Translations under genes and position numbers: made by a program | Part shown: piece by piece, positions 17,172 through 25,211 of the stretch | Position numbering within the stretch: position 1 is the stretch's first letter | Layout of the letters: every line of letters starts with the position of its first letter | Assembly: GCA_024639065.1 (NCBI GenBank) | Contig: JAHEJC010000020.1 | Span: forward strand, 1-33,152 | Source: Lewinellaceae bacterium | Lineage (GTDB): Bacteria > Bacteroidota > Bacteroidia > Chitinophagales > Saprospiraceae | Direction of reading: 5' to 3' | DNA length: 33,152 bases | Notes under the pieces: model-generated | The model's input: the letters and a program-made list of their open reading frames with translations, nothing else | Told to the model about the DNA's origin: nothing | Database searches by the model: none

Positions 17172-18251
17172 CTAAGGAGCCCATTCACACCCCCGTTGGA
17201 TTTCTTTTTGAATCCATTTAGGATTCTCCAGGATTTCATATGAACTCTCTAAAAATTTAAGCATCCAATCGCGCGAATTATCGTCTAAATAGATACAGTT
17301 TTTAGGTATGCTGAGCACTTCTTCTTTCTTTTCAATAAACATTTTAATAATCGTGTCGTAGTAGCCCTCCTCTCCACATTTACCAATAAAAAATCGTTCC
17401 TGCACGTTTGATATGGGCATTTTTTCATTAGCTACAGCATAAGGAGCCTTAACAATACCCGCATAATCAAAATCATAAGGGATTGCCTTCACGGTCTTTT
17501 CTTCACTATTCAATACAAATTTTAAATTATGCTTATTCAACACAAACCAATCGGAATTACCAGCGATAAATTGAAACATGGCCAGGATATTGTAAGACTG
17601 AGGTTCAAGCGATTTCGAGTTAATTCCTTTTGGATCATAAACTCTTCCACCAATACGACCGGCTAATTCATCATCATCCTCGATAATAAAAGCGAAAGTG
17701 CTGCGTGGTTTTTGTTTTCCTCCGGTGTCCTCCATATGGAGCTTTACTACTTGCGCCCGAAAACTATTATCGGTGAAGACATTAAAGAGTTTATACACCA
17801 AATATTCTCGTAAAACTAACTGTTCATAGTTAGCACCAGATTCGCAACCTACCACCAGTTTGAGCTTGTGTGGGGAAGTCAAGCCATCTTGCTTAATTTC
17901 CTTTTTAGAAAATTTAAGGCGGATGGGTGGGTACCGGCAATTATTCAGGCGCATATTACCCCGGCTTTTTATTTCTATTTCGCGGGTGATGAGGGTGCCT
18001 TCCTTATCCGCATAAGTCATGATGGCTGGCTGATACGCTTCTTTCTTCTTCTCCTTAAGAAATTTTCGCTGATCAGTTTTTATAGTAATCGTTAAAATAT
18101 CATCGCGTACAAGTGATTCAAACACTGTTGCGCTATCGGTTTCGGCAGCGTCATCAGTCATCGCCTCTTGGGCATGGAGTGGTAATGCAGGAGCACAAAA
18201 CCAAAAGCTATAAATAATGGCAGCACTCCTTAAAAAGTGCAAAGTTTTCAT
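17172..18251 (-). CDS. Secreted CotH-kinase-like protein
   Basis: 359 residues with a Sec signal (cleavage near HAQ, residue 28). The domain starts at about residue 50 with ILTITIKTDQRKF. Likely kinase-like features are the basic strand IEIKSRGNMR, HKLKLVVG (128-135; Lys129 or Lys131 may bind ATP), FAFIIEDDDELAGR (187-199), the loop NSDWFVLNKHNLKFV (232-246; Asp234, Asn242) and IPYDFDYAG (257-264; Asp260 and Asp262, similar to the metal-binding DFG position). CotH proteins are atypical secreted kinases first known from spore coats, and are also fused to dockerins or domains of cell-surface proteins. This member is short and has no other domain. The C-terminal 60 residues are helical. The assignment is from motif order, not from a search. 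Confidence 0.6.
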   Translation of the reverse strand: MKTLHFLRSAAIIYSFWFCAPALPLHAQEAMTDDAAETDSATVFESLVRDDILTITIKTDQRKFLKEKKKEAYQPAIMTYADKEGTLITREIEIKSRGNMRLNNCRYPPIRLKFSKKEIKQDGLTSPHKLKLVVGCESGANYEQLVLREYLVYKLFNVFTDNSFRAQVVKLHMEDTGGKQKPRSTFAFIIEDDDELAGRIGGRVYDPKGINSKSLEPQSYNILAMFQFIAGNSDWFVLNKHNLKFVLNSEEKTVKAIPYDFDYAGIVKAPYAVANEKMPISNVQERFFIGKCGEEGYYDTIIKMFIEKKEEVLSIPKNCIYLDDNSRDWMLKFLESSYEILENPKWIQKEIQRGCEWAP

Positions 18252-18421
18252 TTGAGTGTCTTTTTTATCAAGTTAATAAAATTATATTTGATTTACTAGA
18301 GGAATTTGAATTACCGTAAAATTATCGGTGTTTGATAATAGTATTAATTATAGGTTATTGCGGCTAAAGAACAGCTATAACTGTTTAAAAAACAAAGAAA
18401 ATATCTGACGAATCTACTTTC

Positions 18422-18598
18422 TCAATTTTGAGTATTTAATACCCGTTCGATTGCTGAGATCCTGCTAAGTAGGGAGCTTACATCTTTGTCGTAGTGATAG
18501 TGGAGACCAAGCAGTAATTTCAGTAATGTATTATAGCTTCGATTCTTTTTCAAAAGCTTTCGAGCTGGAGCCGCCATCGAGCCTATATCGAGAAGCAT
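18422..18598 (-). CDS. Possible small protein or gene fragment, 58 residues
   Basis: An open frame of 58 codons from the ATG at 18598 (an internal ATG at 18577 is also possible). It is Leu-rich and helical (KKNRSYNTLLKLLLGLHYHY, then SSLLSRISAIERVL). The composition looks coding, but there is no family match I can name and no visible ribosome site. It could be the end of a lost larger gene, because the same strand upstream carries an interrupted reading frame. Confidence 0.3.
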   Translation of the reverse strand: MLLDIGSMAAPARKLLKKNRSYNTLLKLLLGLHYHYDKDVSSLLSRISAIERVLNTQN

Positions 18599-18646
18599 TT
18601 GGCGAGAATAGCTTTAGTTCTTTATGTTCCATATATTATTATTTAC

Positions 18647-18863
18647 TTACTTGATAATATAACCGAATGAATCCAATTTAGCGGGAATCCTTCTGCTATC
18701 TTCTTTCTGTAGGAATATCACTTTCCAACCGTTTACCTCAAGAGGCAAACCATCTCCTCAATGTTCAGGGGATACCTTGACTAAGAATACTTCCGCTTTT
18801 CTGTTTACTGGTGATACCTGTGATGTCTATCTTGAGGGGGAATAAGGGTTGGAATCACCTTCT
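18647..18863 (-). pseudogene. Interrupted coding-like remnant, family not recognised
   Basis: On the minus strand one frame reads protein-like text (RKAEVFLVKVSPEH and, further on, LPLEVNGWKVIFLQKED) to a stop at 18647-18649, but is broken by TAG at 18827-18829 and TGA at 18758-18760. No start is seen. I read it as the C-terminal part of a decayed gene; it could also be chance. Confidence 0.35.
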
Positions 18864-18954
18864 TTGCTACTTATTTCATAGTTCGTTACTTTACATCTTC
18901 AAGTGGACAACTTTCTCTTGGCTGGTTTGAAATGGATAGGTACCGAAATTAAAT

Positions 18955-20070
18955 TTATTTCCAAACATCCTCAAAAACTCTTAGGTAGTTAGCACCTAAA
19001 AACTTGCTAATAAATATATCGGAATGACCTCGCTTAATTAATGCTGACAATAGATTAGGTAATTTACTGATATCTCCTAGTCCCGGAGTTGCCAGTTGCT
19101 GACCATACAAATCACTTCCCAATGCAATATGATCTTCTCCCATTATATTCAGCGCGCACTCAATGTCGTCAATGGCTTCTTCAATAGATCTGTACATGAT
19201 CCAAATCATGCCAAGCACACCTCCTTTATCTGCCAAAGACTGTAATAGTGCCTTGTCGCGGGATAATGAAATTTTCGGTCTGGAAATCAATCCGTTTAGG
19301 AGATCAAAATCATTTTTTGACTCGGAGTAAAACATGGTAGGTGTAGAGTGCGATAGGATCATCGGCTGTTCAACTAAATCCATGATTTCCCAATATCCTT
19401 CCCGGCTAATATGAACCAGATCGATTACAATTCCACAATCCACAAATTTTTTAATCAAATCTTTTCCCTTTGAAGTGAGCCCTCTTCTAGGTTGATTTCC
19501 CCAGCTACCCTCTCCAAATGCATTGGCGCGGGTATGAGTAAGGCTGGCTATTCGCAGACCTGCCTGATAGTACCAATCTATGAGTTCCATGTCATCACCT
19601 AAAGCTTCACACCCCTCTAAGGAGAGGATCCATCCGACCTTACCATCAGATTTGGCCTCCATGATATGATTAATCGTTGTGCAATGTATTAACTCATCTT
19701 GATCTTGTATCGTTTGATGAAAACATTGTACCATCTTTCGGCCAGCCAAGACCGGGTCGTCCATTTTAGAGTCATCCAGGTAGATCGCACATACTTGGGT
19801 ATTGATGCCACCGGCATGCCATCGCGGGATATCGTATTGGCCTGAACAACCAAATTCGATGGTATGTGGAGAAAATCCAAATTTTAGTAATTGGTGACCT
19901 GCATATTTTTGAGAAGAAAACAGCCATTGACTTATAGGAGGAGTTTGATTTTTTTTACTTATGTCAATTTCCTGGTCACTAAGCGGAATAAGGATATCCG
20001 AATGGCCATCAATAACAATCGATGAACTAAGAAGGTCTTCAATTTTTCTTTGAATATGGTTTGAAAGCAT
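18955..20070 (-). CDS. Membrane dipeptidase family protein (peptidase M19)
   Basis: 371 residues, typical length, no signal peptide visible. The zinc ligands of renal-dipeptidase-type enzymes are in place: DGHSD (His23, Asp25), SLEGCEAL (Glu152), DLVHIS (His220), LSHSTP (His241), and ALGSDLYG (Asp320). The conserved RANAFGEGSWG region fits the family, with GLTSKGKDLIKKFVDCGIVIDL after it. M19 enzymes hydrolyse dipeptides, often with a D-residue at the C-terminal side, using two zinc ions. Without a signal it is likely cytoplasmic, and may recycle dipeptides or act on modified peptides. It stands alone; upstream is a short region before a small tail-fibre-like gene on the same strand. Confidence 0.9.
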   Translation of the reverse strand: MLSNHIQRKIEDLLSSSIVIDGHSDILIPLSDQEIDISKKNQTPPISQWLFSSQKYAGHQLLKFGFSPHTIEFGCSGQYDIPRWHAGGINTQVCAIYLDDSKMDDPVLAGRKMVQCFHQTIQDQDELIHCTTINHIMEAKSDGKVGWILSLEGCEALGDDMELIDWYYQAGLRIASLTHTRANAFGEGSWGNQPRRGLTSKGKDLIKKFVDCGIVIDLVHISREGYWEIMDLVEQPMILSHSTPTMFYSESKNDFDLLNGLISRPKISLSRDKALLQSLADKGGVLGMIWIMYRSIEEAIDDIECALNIMGEDHIALGSDLYGQQLATPGLGDISKLPNLLSALIKRGHSDIFISKFLGANYLRVFEDVWK

Positions 20071-20316
20071 ATCGGATGAAAATAATCCAATCCTGAGAAT
20101 GATCCAAGTGAAAAGGCTTTCAATTGGAATTTTTCCTAGATACTTGCTCTGGTTTGTGATGGCTCCGGATGGTCATATTATTTCCCAATGGATAATGATT
20201 AGGCCATCAAGCGTATATATGGACGAAACCGCTCGGGATGGTAAGGTATTTTATATAGATTCTTTTTGGAGAGCATGGTGGGTATCTGATAAAAGTTAAT
20301 CATACTCCAGTACACC

Positions 20317-21003
20317 TTAGGGTTGTTCATAAACTATCATTATATTATAATTTACATTAAAGGTGCTTGATCCATCAGGTTGAATACAAATTTTGGTTCC
20401 CCCAGGATTATTTGAATAATTAAGAAAGTAGTCAAATACATATGTATTCCCGGAACCATAATTTGCTGGAATAATAAATTTTGGATCAGAGTCTACCAAA
20501 TGAACCGAAACTGACAATATATTCAAATTGGTGGGAATACCAGAATCGAAACACTGGGTAGCACCAGTTTCTTCAGTTTGAATAACCATTTTTTTTACCT
20601 TAATAGCTGGCGCATCACTGCCCATCATCGTGTAACCATTTACTTCCAGTGTTGCGTCTGGCACGGTAGTTCGAATACCTACGCGTCCATCACCACGGAT
20701 GGAAAGGATATCTCCCGTTATTCGGTGGTAAAAATTCATCAAATCAAAAGAATTCTCTGAACCTATCCTTGCTGCAATATCCCAAAATCGATTATTCGTA
20801 CTGGCATCAAATGTGCTATTGGTAAACCGCAATCTGGAATAATCCTGTTCTTCTTCAAATAATAGGATATGGGCTCCTTGAAATCCTGTAAGAGGTAAGA
20901 TGGAATTCACTTCTATTTGCAGGCCAACCTGACCGGTTATAGAATTTGAAAAAATGTGAAGAATAAAAAACAAGTTCCCAATTATTAGTTTTGAATTATT
21001 CAT
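20317..21003 (-). CDS. Secreted tail-fibre-like protein without S74 domain
   Basis: 228 residues with a signal peptide ending near SITGQ (residue 25). Residues 50-105 match the beta-rich stalk modules seen in the other tail-fibre-like proteins of the window (RFWDIAARIG). They are followed by the typical DGRVGIRTTVPDATLEVNGY motif (the common form is VGIGTT.P...L.V.G). The C-terminal 90 residues form a separate domain (IPTNLNILSVSVHLVDSD ... NVNYNIMIVYEQP) in the place where relatives carry S74. Function unknown; trimeric surface adhesin-like protein is the most likely type. Confidence 0.7.
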   Translation of the reverse strand: MNNSKLIIGNLFFILHIFSNSITGQVGLQIEVNSILPLTGFQGAHILLFEEEQDYSRLRFTNSTFDASTNNRFWDIAARIGSENSFDLMNFYHRITGDILSIRGDGRVGIRTTVPDATLEVNGYTMMGSDAPAIKVKKMVIQTEETGATQCFDSGIPTNLNILSVSVHLVDSDPKFIIPANYGSGNTYVFDYFLNYSNNPGGTKICIQPDGSSTFNVNYNIMIVYEQP

Positions 21004-21150
21004 TGCTTTAGCAAACTATAAGTTATCAACTATTCTTAGTGGAGGTCTACCAATAATTAAATGTAGTCCATTTCAATTTAACTTTGAAAAATATGGATTG
21101 AATTCTTACAATCTTTTCTGAATATTCCTATTTGTTGAGCTACCTGTATA

Positions 21151-21343
21151 GATGGCTTTACCATCTCATCTGGAAATGCCAATGGTGGTCCGGATACGCT
21201 TAAAAATGGAGGGGGTATCTATCCATAGAGCCATTGCTTCTGGCGACACTTGCCCCCAGAATAACTAATTGTGTATTTGAAGGAAACTTTGGTACTACCC
21301 GGGGGGGAGCTATGTATCATGGAGCTGAAGTGTCGGAAAGTGT
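21151..21343 (+). pseudogene. Relic of a polymorphic-outer-membrane-protein-like beta-helix repeat protein
   Basis: One frame reads DGFTISSGNANGGPDTLKNGGGIY up to a stop at 21226-21228. After a frame change the next reads APRITNCVFEGNFGTTRGGAMYH (about 21252-21320). This is the standard repeat of secreted choice-of-anchor/Pmp-like beta-helix proteins (GFTI..GNA...GGGIY ... P.ITNC.F.GN....GGA.Y). It has no start, a stop just upstream (21136-21138) and a frameshift, so it is a fragment of a large lost gene. Confidence 0.75.
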
Positions 21344-21875
21344 TTGCCTACCTAAGTTCGTCAATCTCTGTGCTATATTTCGAGGACTACAGACTGCTGT
21401 CACTTGGCACCAAAACATTTAGCTAGTTGAAGTGCATAAGTACCCACCCCACCACTACTCCTAATAATAATGACTTCCTGATCCTTTTGAATATTCCCTT
21501 TATCTCTAACTACTTTCAGGGCTCTGGTGGCAGCCACGGGTAACGCGGTAGTTTGTTCAAAAGAGATATTTTCCGTTTTCGCGCAATTGCTTTTTCCAGA
21601 GCAATGCAATATTCTGCAAATCCTCCAAATCCAAAATCCGCCAGATCGGGGAGTATATGATCTCCCAGTCTGAATTTTGTAATTTTTTCACCAACTTTTT
21701 CGACAATACCAGATATTCCGGATCCAAATATTTTACTTTTGGGAATCATTCCCATTTTCAGTGATCTATAATCTGCTGCATTTGGTGAAACAGAATTGAT
21801 TTTTATAAACACTTGTTTTGCCTTGAGGCTTGGTTTTTCAATTTCTTGTAAACTGAGTTTTTCAGGTAATCCCTT
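21344..21875 (-). pseudogene. Decayed zinc-type alcohol dehydrogenase / quinone oxidoreductase (MDR family)
   Basis: Reading on minus from 21875: GLPEKLSLQEIEKPSLKAKQ, then INSVSPNAADYRSLKMG, GSGISGIVEKVGEKITKFRLGD, GFGGFAEYCIALEKAIARK; the frame then breaks. One missing base near 21575 would restore ARKPENISFEQ and the following ALPVAATRALKVV, IIIRSSGGVGTYALQLAKCFGA. A second shift near 21404 leads to VTAVCSPRN before homology ends at about 21344. A TAA at 21876-21878 replaces the first residues. So there are at least two frameshifts, a lost start and a missing C-terminal half. The intact family uses NAD(P)H to reduce quinones or enones. Confidence 0.88.
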
Positions 21876-22119
21876 TTATTTTAGACAATGGCTTTCATCA
21901 TATAAATATCACCTATCAAAAAAAGAATTCGTGCAGCGTATAATTATTTTATGTCCTAGTCCAATTCAAAGGTTGAAGAACGGATAATTTTATGATGAAA
22001 AATGTGATATAATGATCGAATGCTTTCCGAATAAATTATGTTAATATATATAGCTGAGATATTCATTGAGTTATCCATCAGCATAATGAAACTTAGAATT
22101 AACTGTAATTTCAGAGATT

Positions 22120-24336
22120 ATGACTAAGAAGATTTTTAGTACTGTTTTTCAATTTTTGATAATTGGTATAATTTCCATTGTAGGTAATAAAGACCTTCTA
22201 GGTCAAAATCGTAATTTAGTATGGTCCGATGAATTTAATGGTCCAGCCATAGATCAAACCAGGTGGCAGTTTGAAATGGGCAGGTCTAATGACAATATTC
22301 ATTACTACACAGACAGGTCAAAAAATGTAACTATAGAGGACGGTAAACTACTCATCATTGCTCAAAAAGAAAACTATAAAGGATATGAGTATACCTCAGG
22401 TCATATAAATACGGAACAAGCCCAGTACTGGAAATATGGGAGGATTGAAGCAAGTATCAAATTACCTGAAGGAGCAGGTTTTGTGCCGGCCTTCTGGATG
22501 ATACCAGAAGATAATATATATGGATGGTGGCCCAACAGTGGTGAGATCGATATTATGGAACATCCTACAAATGAGAAATCCAAGATCTATGGTACTGTAC
22601 ATACACAATTTTATAATTTATTTCTTGGACCTTCTCCACCTGAGGGAGGGACGATAGAGATACCGGATGCAGAAAGCACATTTCACCTCTATGCCATCGA
22701 ATGGAGTCAGGATCAAATTGACTTCTTTGTTGATGATGTGAAATATTTTTCATTTGAAAATAATGGTGCCGGATTTCAAACCTGGCCATTTGATCAACCT
22801 TTTTTCATAATTCTAAATCTGGCTGTAGGCGGAGGATGGGTAGGCCCACCTCCCTCAAGCACAAAATTTCCAGCAGTCATGGAAGTTGATTATGTCCGGG
22901 TGTATCAAGACTTACAAGATTTACAGATTATCGGTCCGGATTATGTAGCCTATCTATCCGAAAACGTTCCTTATTCATTAAGTACCCTGGAGGAAACGGA
23001 TTATGCCTGGATGGGTACGGGTGGAGATGAGACTATTCTGAAACCAAACTTACCTGATATTACTGTTGACTATGGAATTTTCAGTCCATTAATAGAGGCA
23101 AAAATTTCTTCAAAAGATAGTGACTATATTTACAGACTTCCAGTCAAAGTTTCTGCAAATCTTCTAAAGAATGGCAGCTTTGAAACAGGTGTAAAATATT
23201 GGAAAAACAATACGAGTTTTCCTCCCAGGGGTTATTTTAATATACAAAAAGAGGAAAAAAACCATAGAGAACAGTCCATGTATGTCGAGGTTTTTGATCC
23301 AGCAGGTGATCCATGGGACGTACAATTGTCTCAACAAAACCTTCAAATATCGGCAGGAGAAGATTATCAAGTAAGTTTTTGGGCTAAAACCGGAGGAGCT
23401 GAGAGCCAAATAAATGTGGCCGTGATAAATTTGGCCAATTTTGGACTAATCGGTGTTCAAACTTTTACGATTGATAAAGACTGGACTCATTATACATTTG
23501 AGTTTAAAGGTACATCCGTTACATCTGCAGCGTTTAATATTGATTTTGGAGGACACCTGGGCACCTACTACTTAGATGATATAGTACTCACTACTTCTAA
23601 TTTAAAGAAATTGAATCTTGTAGAAAATCCGGATTTCTTTGATCTTGATGAGTCCTGGCAAATTACCAGTTTATCCGGAGCTGAAGCCAGCGGAGAAGTT
23701 TTGAATGGTGAATATCGGGTATCAATTCAAAACAGTGGTACGAACCCCTGGGATATACACCTGGGGCAATCCCCATTACCTCTGGAGCAAGGCAATGAAT
23801 ATGAGTTTTCGTTTGAAGCTTATGCGGATAGCCCAAGAGATATTATCCCTTTGGTGGGCAAAAATTCTGAACCATGGACAGTCTATCATGATTTAAGTCC
23901 AATAGTACTTAGTACAACCCGAAACACATATAAGTATACCTTTACGATGGGAGAGCCTACGGATCTTCAAGCCCGTCTGGGATTTGACCTCGGCGGCAAC
24001 GTGTCGAGTGTATACTTTGATAATGTTTTATTGCGGAAGAGCGAAACAACAACCACTGCTCCATATGTTCAGGCCAACTCGAATTTAAGCTGGAATATGT
24101 TTCCGAATCCTGTAGATGACAAAATTATCATAAATTTTGCATTAGACCGTGCCGTATCGGTAGTTCTTAACATTTATAGTCCGAGTGGTGAAATACTAAA
24201 TCTGGTAGATAATTTTCTTTACCCAGCTGAGCATGAATATTATTGGAATACAAGTGCCTTGCCCGCTGGAATTTATTTTTGTAATCTTAAATACGGCCAT
24301 CATTCCGAGACTCAAAAAATAGTCATCGCTCATTAG
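22120..24336 (+). CDS. GH16 laminarinase-type beta-glucanase with two CBM4/9-like domains and T9SS tail
   Basis: 738 residues. Signal peptide to about residue 29 (LLGQ). The GH16 domain spans about 33-265 (NLVWSDEFNG ... VMEVDYVRVYQ) with the active-site motif GEIDIMEHP: Glu142 nucleophile, Asp144, Glu147 acid/base. This is the form of laminarinases, so beta-1,3-glucan such as laminarin is the expected substrate. Two similar carbohydrate-binding-like domains follow (about 347-490, LLKNGSFETGVKYW ... YYLDDIVL; about 498-640, LVENPDFFDLDESW ... VYFDNVLL). The last 80 residues (MFPNPVDDKIII ... LPAGIYFCNLKYG ... TQKIVIAH) are a T9SS type A sorting domain, so the enzyme is exported through the outer membrane and probably surface-bound. 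It has its own upstream region and no SusC/D genes nearby. Confidence 0.95.
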   Translation: MTKKIFSTVFQFLIIGIISIVGNKDLLGQNRNLVWSDEFNGPAIDQTRWQFEMGRSNDNIHYYTDRSKNVTIEDGKLLIIAQKENYKGYEYTSGHINTEQAQYWKYGRIEASIKLPEGAGFVPAFWMIPEDNIYGWWPNSGEIDIMEHPTNEKSKIYGTVHTQFYNLFLGPSPPEGGTIEIPDAESTFHLYAIEWSQDQIDFFVDDVKYFSFENNGAGFQTWPFDQPFFIILNLAVGGGWVGPPPSSTKFPAVMEVDYVRVYQDLQDLQIIGPDYVAYLSENVPYSLSTLEETDYAWMGTGGDETILKPNLPDITVDYGIFSPLIEAKISSKDSDYIYRLPVKVSANLLKNGSFETGVKYWKNNTSFPPRGYFNIQKEEKNHREQSMYVEVFDPAGDPWDVQLSQQNLQISAGEDYQVSFWAKTGGAESQINVAVINLANFGLIGVQTFTIDKDWTHYTFEFKGTSVTSAAFNIDFGGHLGTYYLDDIVLTTSNLKKLNLVENPDFFDLDESWQITSLSGAEASGEVLNGEYRVSIQNSGTNPWDIHLGQSPLPLEQGNEYEFSFEAYADSPRDIIPLVGKNSEPWTVYHDLSPIVLSTTRNTYKYTFTMGEPTDLQARLGFDLGGNVSSVYFDNVLLRKSETTTTAPYVQANSNLSWNMFPNPVDDKIIINFALDRAVSVVLNIYSPSGEILNLVDNFLYPAEHEYYWNTSALPAGIYFCNLKYGHHSETQKIVIAH

Positions 24337-24517
24337 GCCTAATGATTAATAATATCTTCATCATGCAATCCAGCAGTAATATGCGACCTGATGCAAAACA
24401 GAAATTTTATGAAGTTCATCATGATCAATTAAGGAGTTATATATGTCAGTTAAGAAATTGTAAAAAAAGATTATCTTTTCTACTAGGATCGATGTATTTA
24501 ACCTTTGATAATACCAC

Positions 24518-24772
24518 TTAGCCGATGATATAAGATAAGCTGCTTCTCTTACTTGGCTTCCTGCGTATAATACCACCAATTCTTTTTTCGTACAAGGGGC
24601 TTAAGCCAAACTGCTTAGCAAATTCATAGAAATAGCTCCAACACTTCTCCTGATAACGTATGATTGGATTTAAGCGAGTAGTTTTATTTCCTTTATCAAA
24701 GGCTTTAAATCCTTCAAGCTCTTTTTCGAACTGAACGTAGTTTGCATAAGCCTTAGGCGATAGCATGCACAT
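24518..24772 (-). pseudogene. Truncated P27-family phage terminase small subunit
   Basis: 84 codons (AYANYVQFEKELEGFKAF, then GNKTTRLNPIIRYQEKCW, then FAKQFGLSPLYEKRIGG) match the C-terminal half of P27 small terminase subunits, whose signature is a late NP....... followed by LGL(T/S)P..R.R. The N-terminal half is missing; an in-frame stop lies at 24785-24787, just before the ATG. No large subunit, portal or capsid gene is near. By family knowledge the intact protein binds phage DNA and starts packaging. Here it is most likely a leftover of a prophage inserted beside tRNA-Cys. Confidence 0.7.
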
Positions 24773-24798
24773 ACTTTGCTTCCGTTATGCTCTGCAGC

Positions 24799-24811
24799 TC
24801 GCGAGCGGATT
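24799..24811. repeat. 13-base copy of the tRNA-Cys 3' region (possible att remnant)
   Basis: TCGCGAGCGGATT here is identical to 24959-24971, which covers the acceptor and T-arm of tRNA-Cys, exactly 160 bases away and in the same orientation. Integrases often recombine at tRNA 3' ends and leave such direct repeats. It is short, so chance is possible. The right part also belongs to a hairpin, CGGATTGGC/GCCGATCCG (24805-24826). Confidence 0.35.
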
Positions 24812-24916
24812 GGCTTACGCCGATCCGGTAAGGGGGAGCTACAAGAAAGACCGTCGCTTTGCTCCGTTTTTTATTGACTCACATTTCGCTTATGCAAACA
24901 TCACTCATTCGACCAT

Positions 24917-24942
24917 AAAAAAATCCCGGCTATTGCCAGGAT
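24917..24942 (-). terminator. Rho-independent terminator of tRNA-Cys
   Basis: On the minus strand ATCCTGGC-AATA-GCCGGGAT forms an 8-bp stem with one G-U pair and a 4-base loop, followed by a run of T (24922 to 24917). It lies 14 bases after the tRNA 3' end. Confidence 0.8.
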
Positions 24943-24955
24943 CTTTGTGATTTTG

Positions 24956-25026
24956 AGGTCGCGAGCGGATTCGAACCGCTGTACAAGGTTTTGCAGACCT
25001 CTGCCTAACCACTCGGCCACGCGACC
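24956..25026 (-). tRNA. tRNA-Cys (GCA)
   Basis: 71 bases. The acceptor stem GGTCGCG/CGCGACC is perfect, with T as discriminator base, as expected for Cys. The anticodon stem-loop has the 7-base loop CTGCAAA, giving anticodon GCA. The T-arm contains GGTTCGAATCC. The 3' CCA is not encoded. A promoter and a terminator flank it, so it is transcribed alone. Confidence 0.97.
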
Positions 25027-25040
25027 TTTCGTAAAAGATG

Positions 25041-25071
25041 CAAATATAAACCTTTTTGACATTTGGAGCAA
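25041..25071 (-). promoter_or_regulatory. Bacteroidota-type promoter of tRNA-Cys
   Basis: On minus: TTG, 20 bases, TATATTTG. This fits the -33 TTTG / -7 TAnnTTTG pattern of the Bacteroidota housekeeping sigma factor. The -7 box ends 15 bases before the tRNA 5' end. Confidence 0.75.
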
Positions 25072-25211
25072 GTAATATACATATTATAAATTTTTAATAT
25101 ATGTGTATTGCCGGAATTCCGTGATTTTTTGATTTCACTGAATACAGCTACGAATTGATCGTGTGGATTTCAGAAATTCGTATAATTGAAACATTCCATG
25201 AATTCCAAATC

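Larger units (their letters stand above)
18252..18954. other. Long intergenic region with decayed coding sequence
   Basis: 703 bases without an intact gene of normal size. It holds one short open frame (18422-18598, minus) and one interrupted coding-like stretch (18647-18863, minus), described separately. The part 18252-18420 is AT-rich and should carry the promoter of the CotH-like gene; I see no clear consensus there. Confidence 0.6.
21004..22119. other. Gene graveyard between tail-fibre-like gene and laminarinase
   Basis: About 1.1 kb with no intact gene. It contains two unrelated relics, one on each strand (21151-21343 plus, 21344-21875 minus), described separately. The stretch 21880-22119 is AT-rich and should hold the laminarinase promoter; no clear consensus was found. 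Confidence 0.75.
24337..25211. other. Intergenic region with tRNA-Cys and phage-type remnant
   Basis: It contains a terminase fragment, a duplicated piece of the tRNA 3' end, the tRNA with its promoter and terminator (all listed separately). Bases 24345-24517 and 25072-25211 show nothing recognisable beyond AT-rich sequence. Confidence 0.7.

Noticed and set aside
20099-20299. 66-codon open frame on plus between the M19 gene and the tail-fibre-like gene
   Set aside because: Some protein-like text (GKVFYIDSFWRAWWVSD), but no family, no signal and no start evidence; it overlaps the likely promoter region of the dipeptidase gene. Could be another relic, but support is too weak.
24330-24345. Perfect 16-base palindrome TCATTAGGCCTAATGA at the laminarinase stop
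   Set aside because: No loop, so not a terminator; about one such palindrome every 65 kb is expected by chance, and no second copy was seen.
24765-24950. Open frame on plus across the tRNA terminator region
   Set aside because: It runs through a hairpin, the duplicated tRNA piece and the tRNA terminator, and has no similarity to a known protein.
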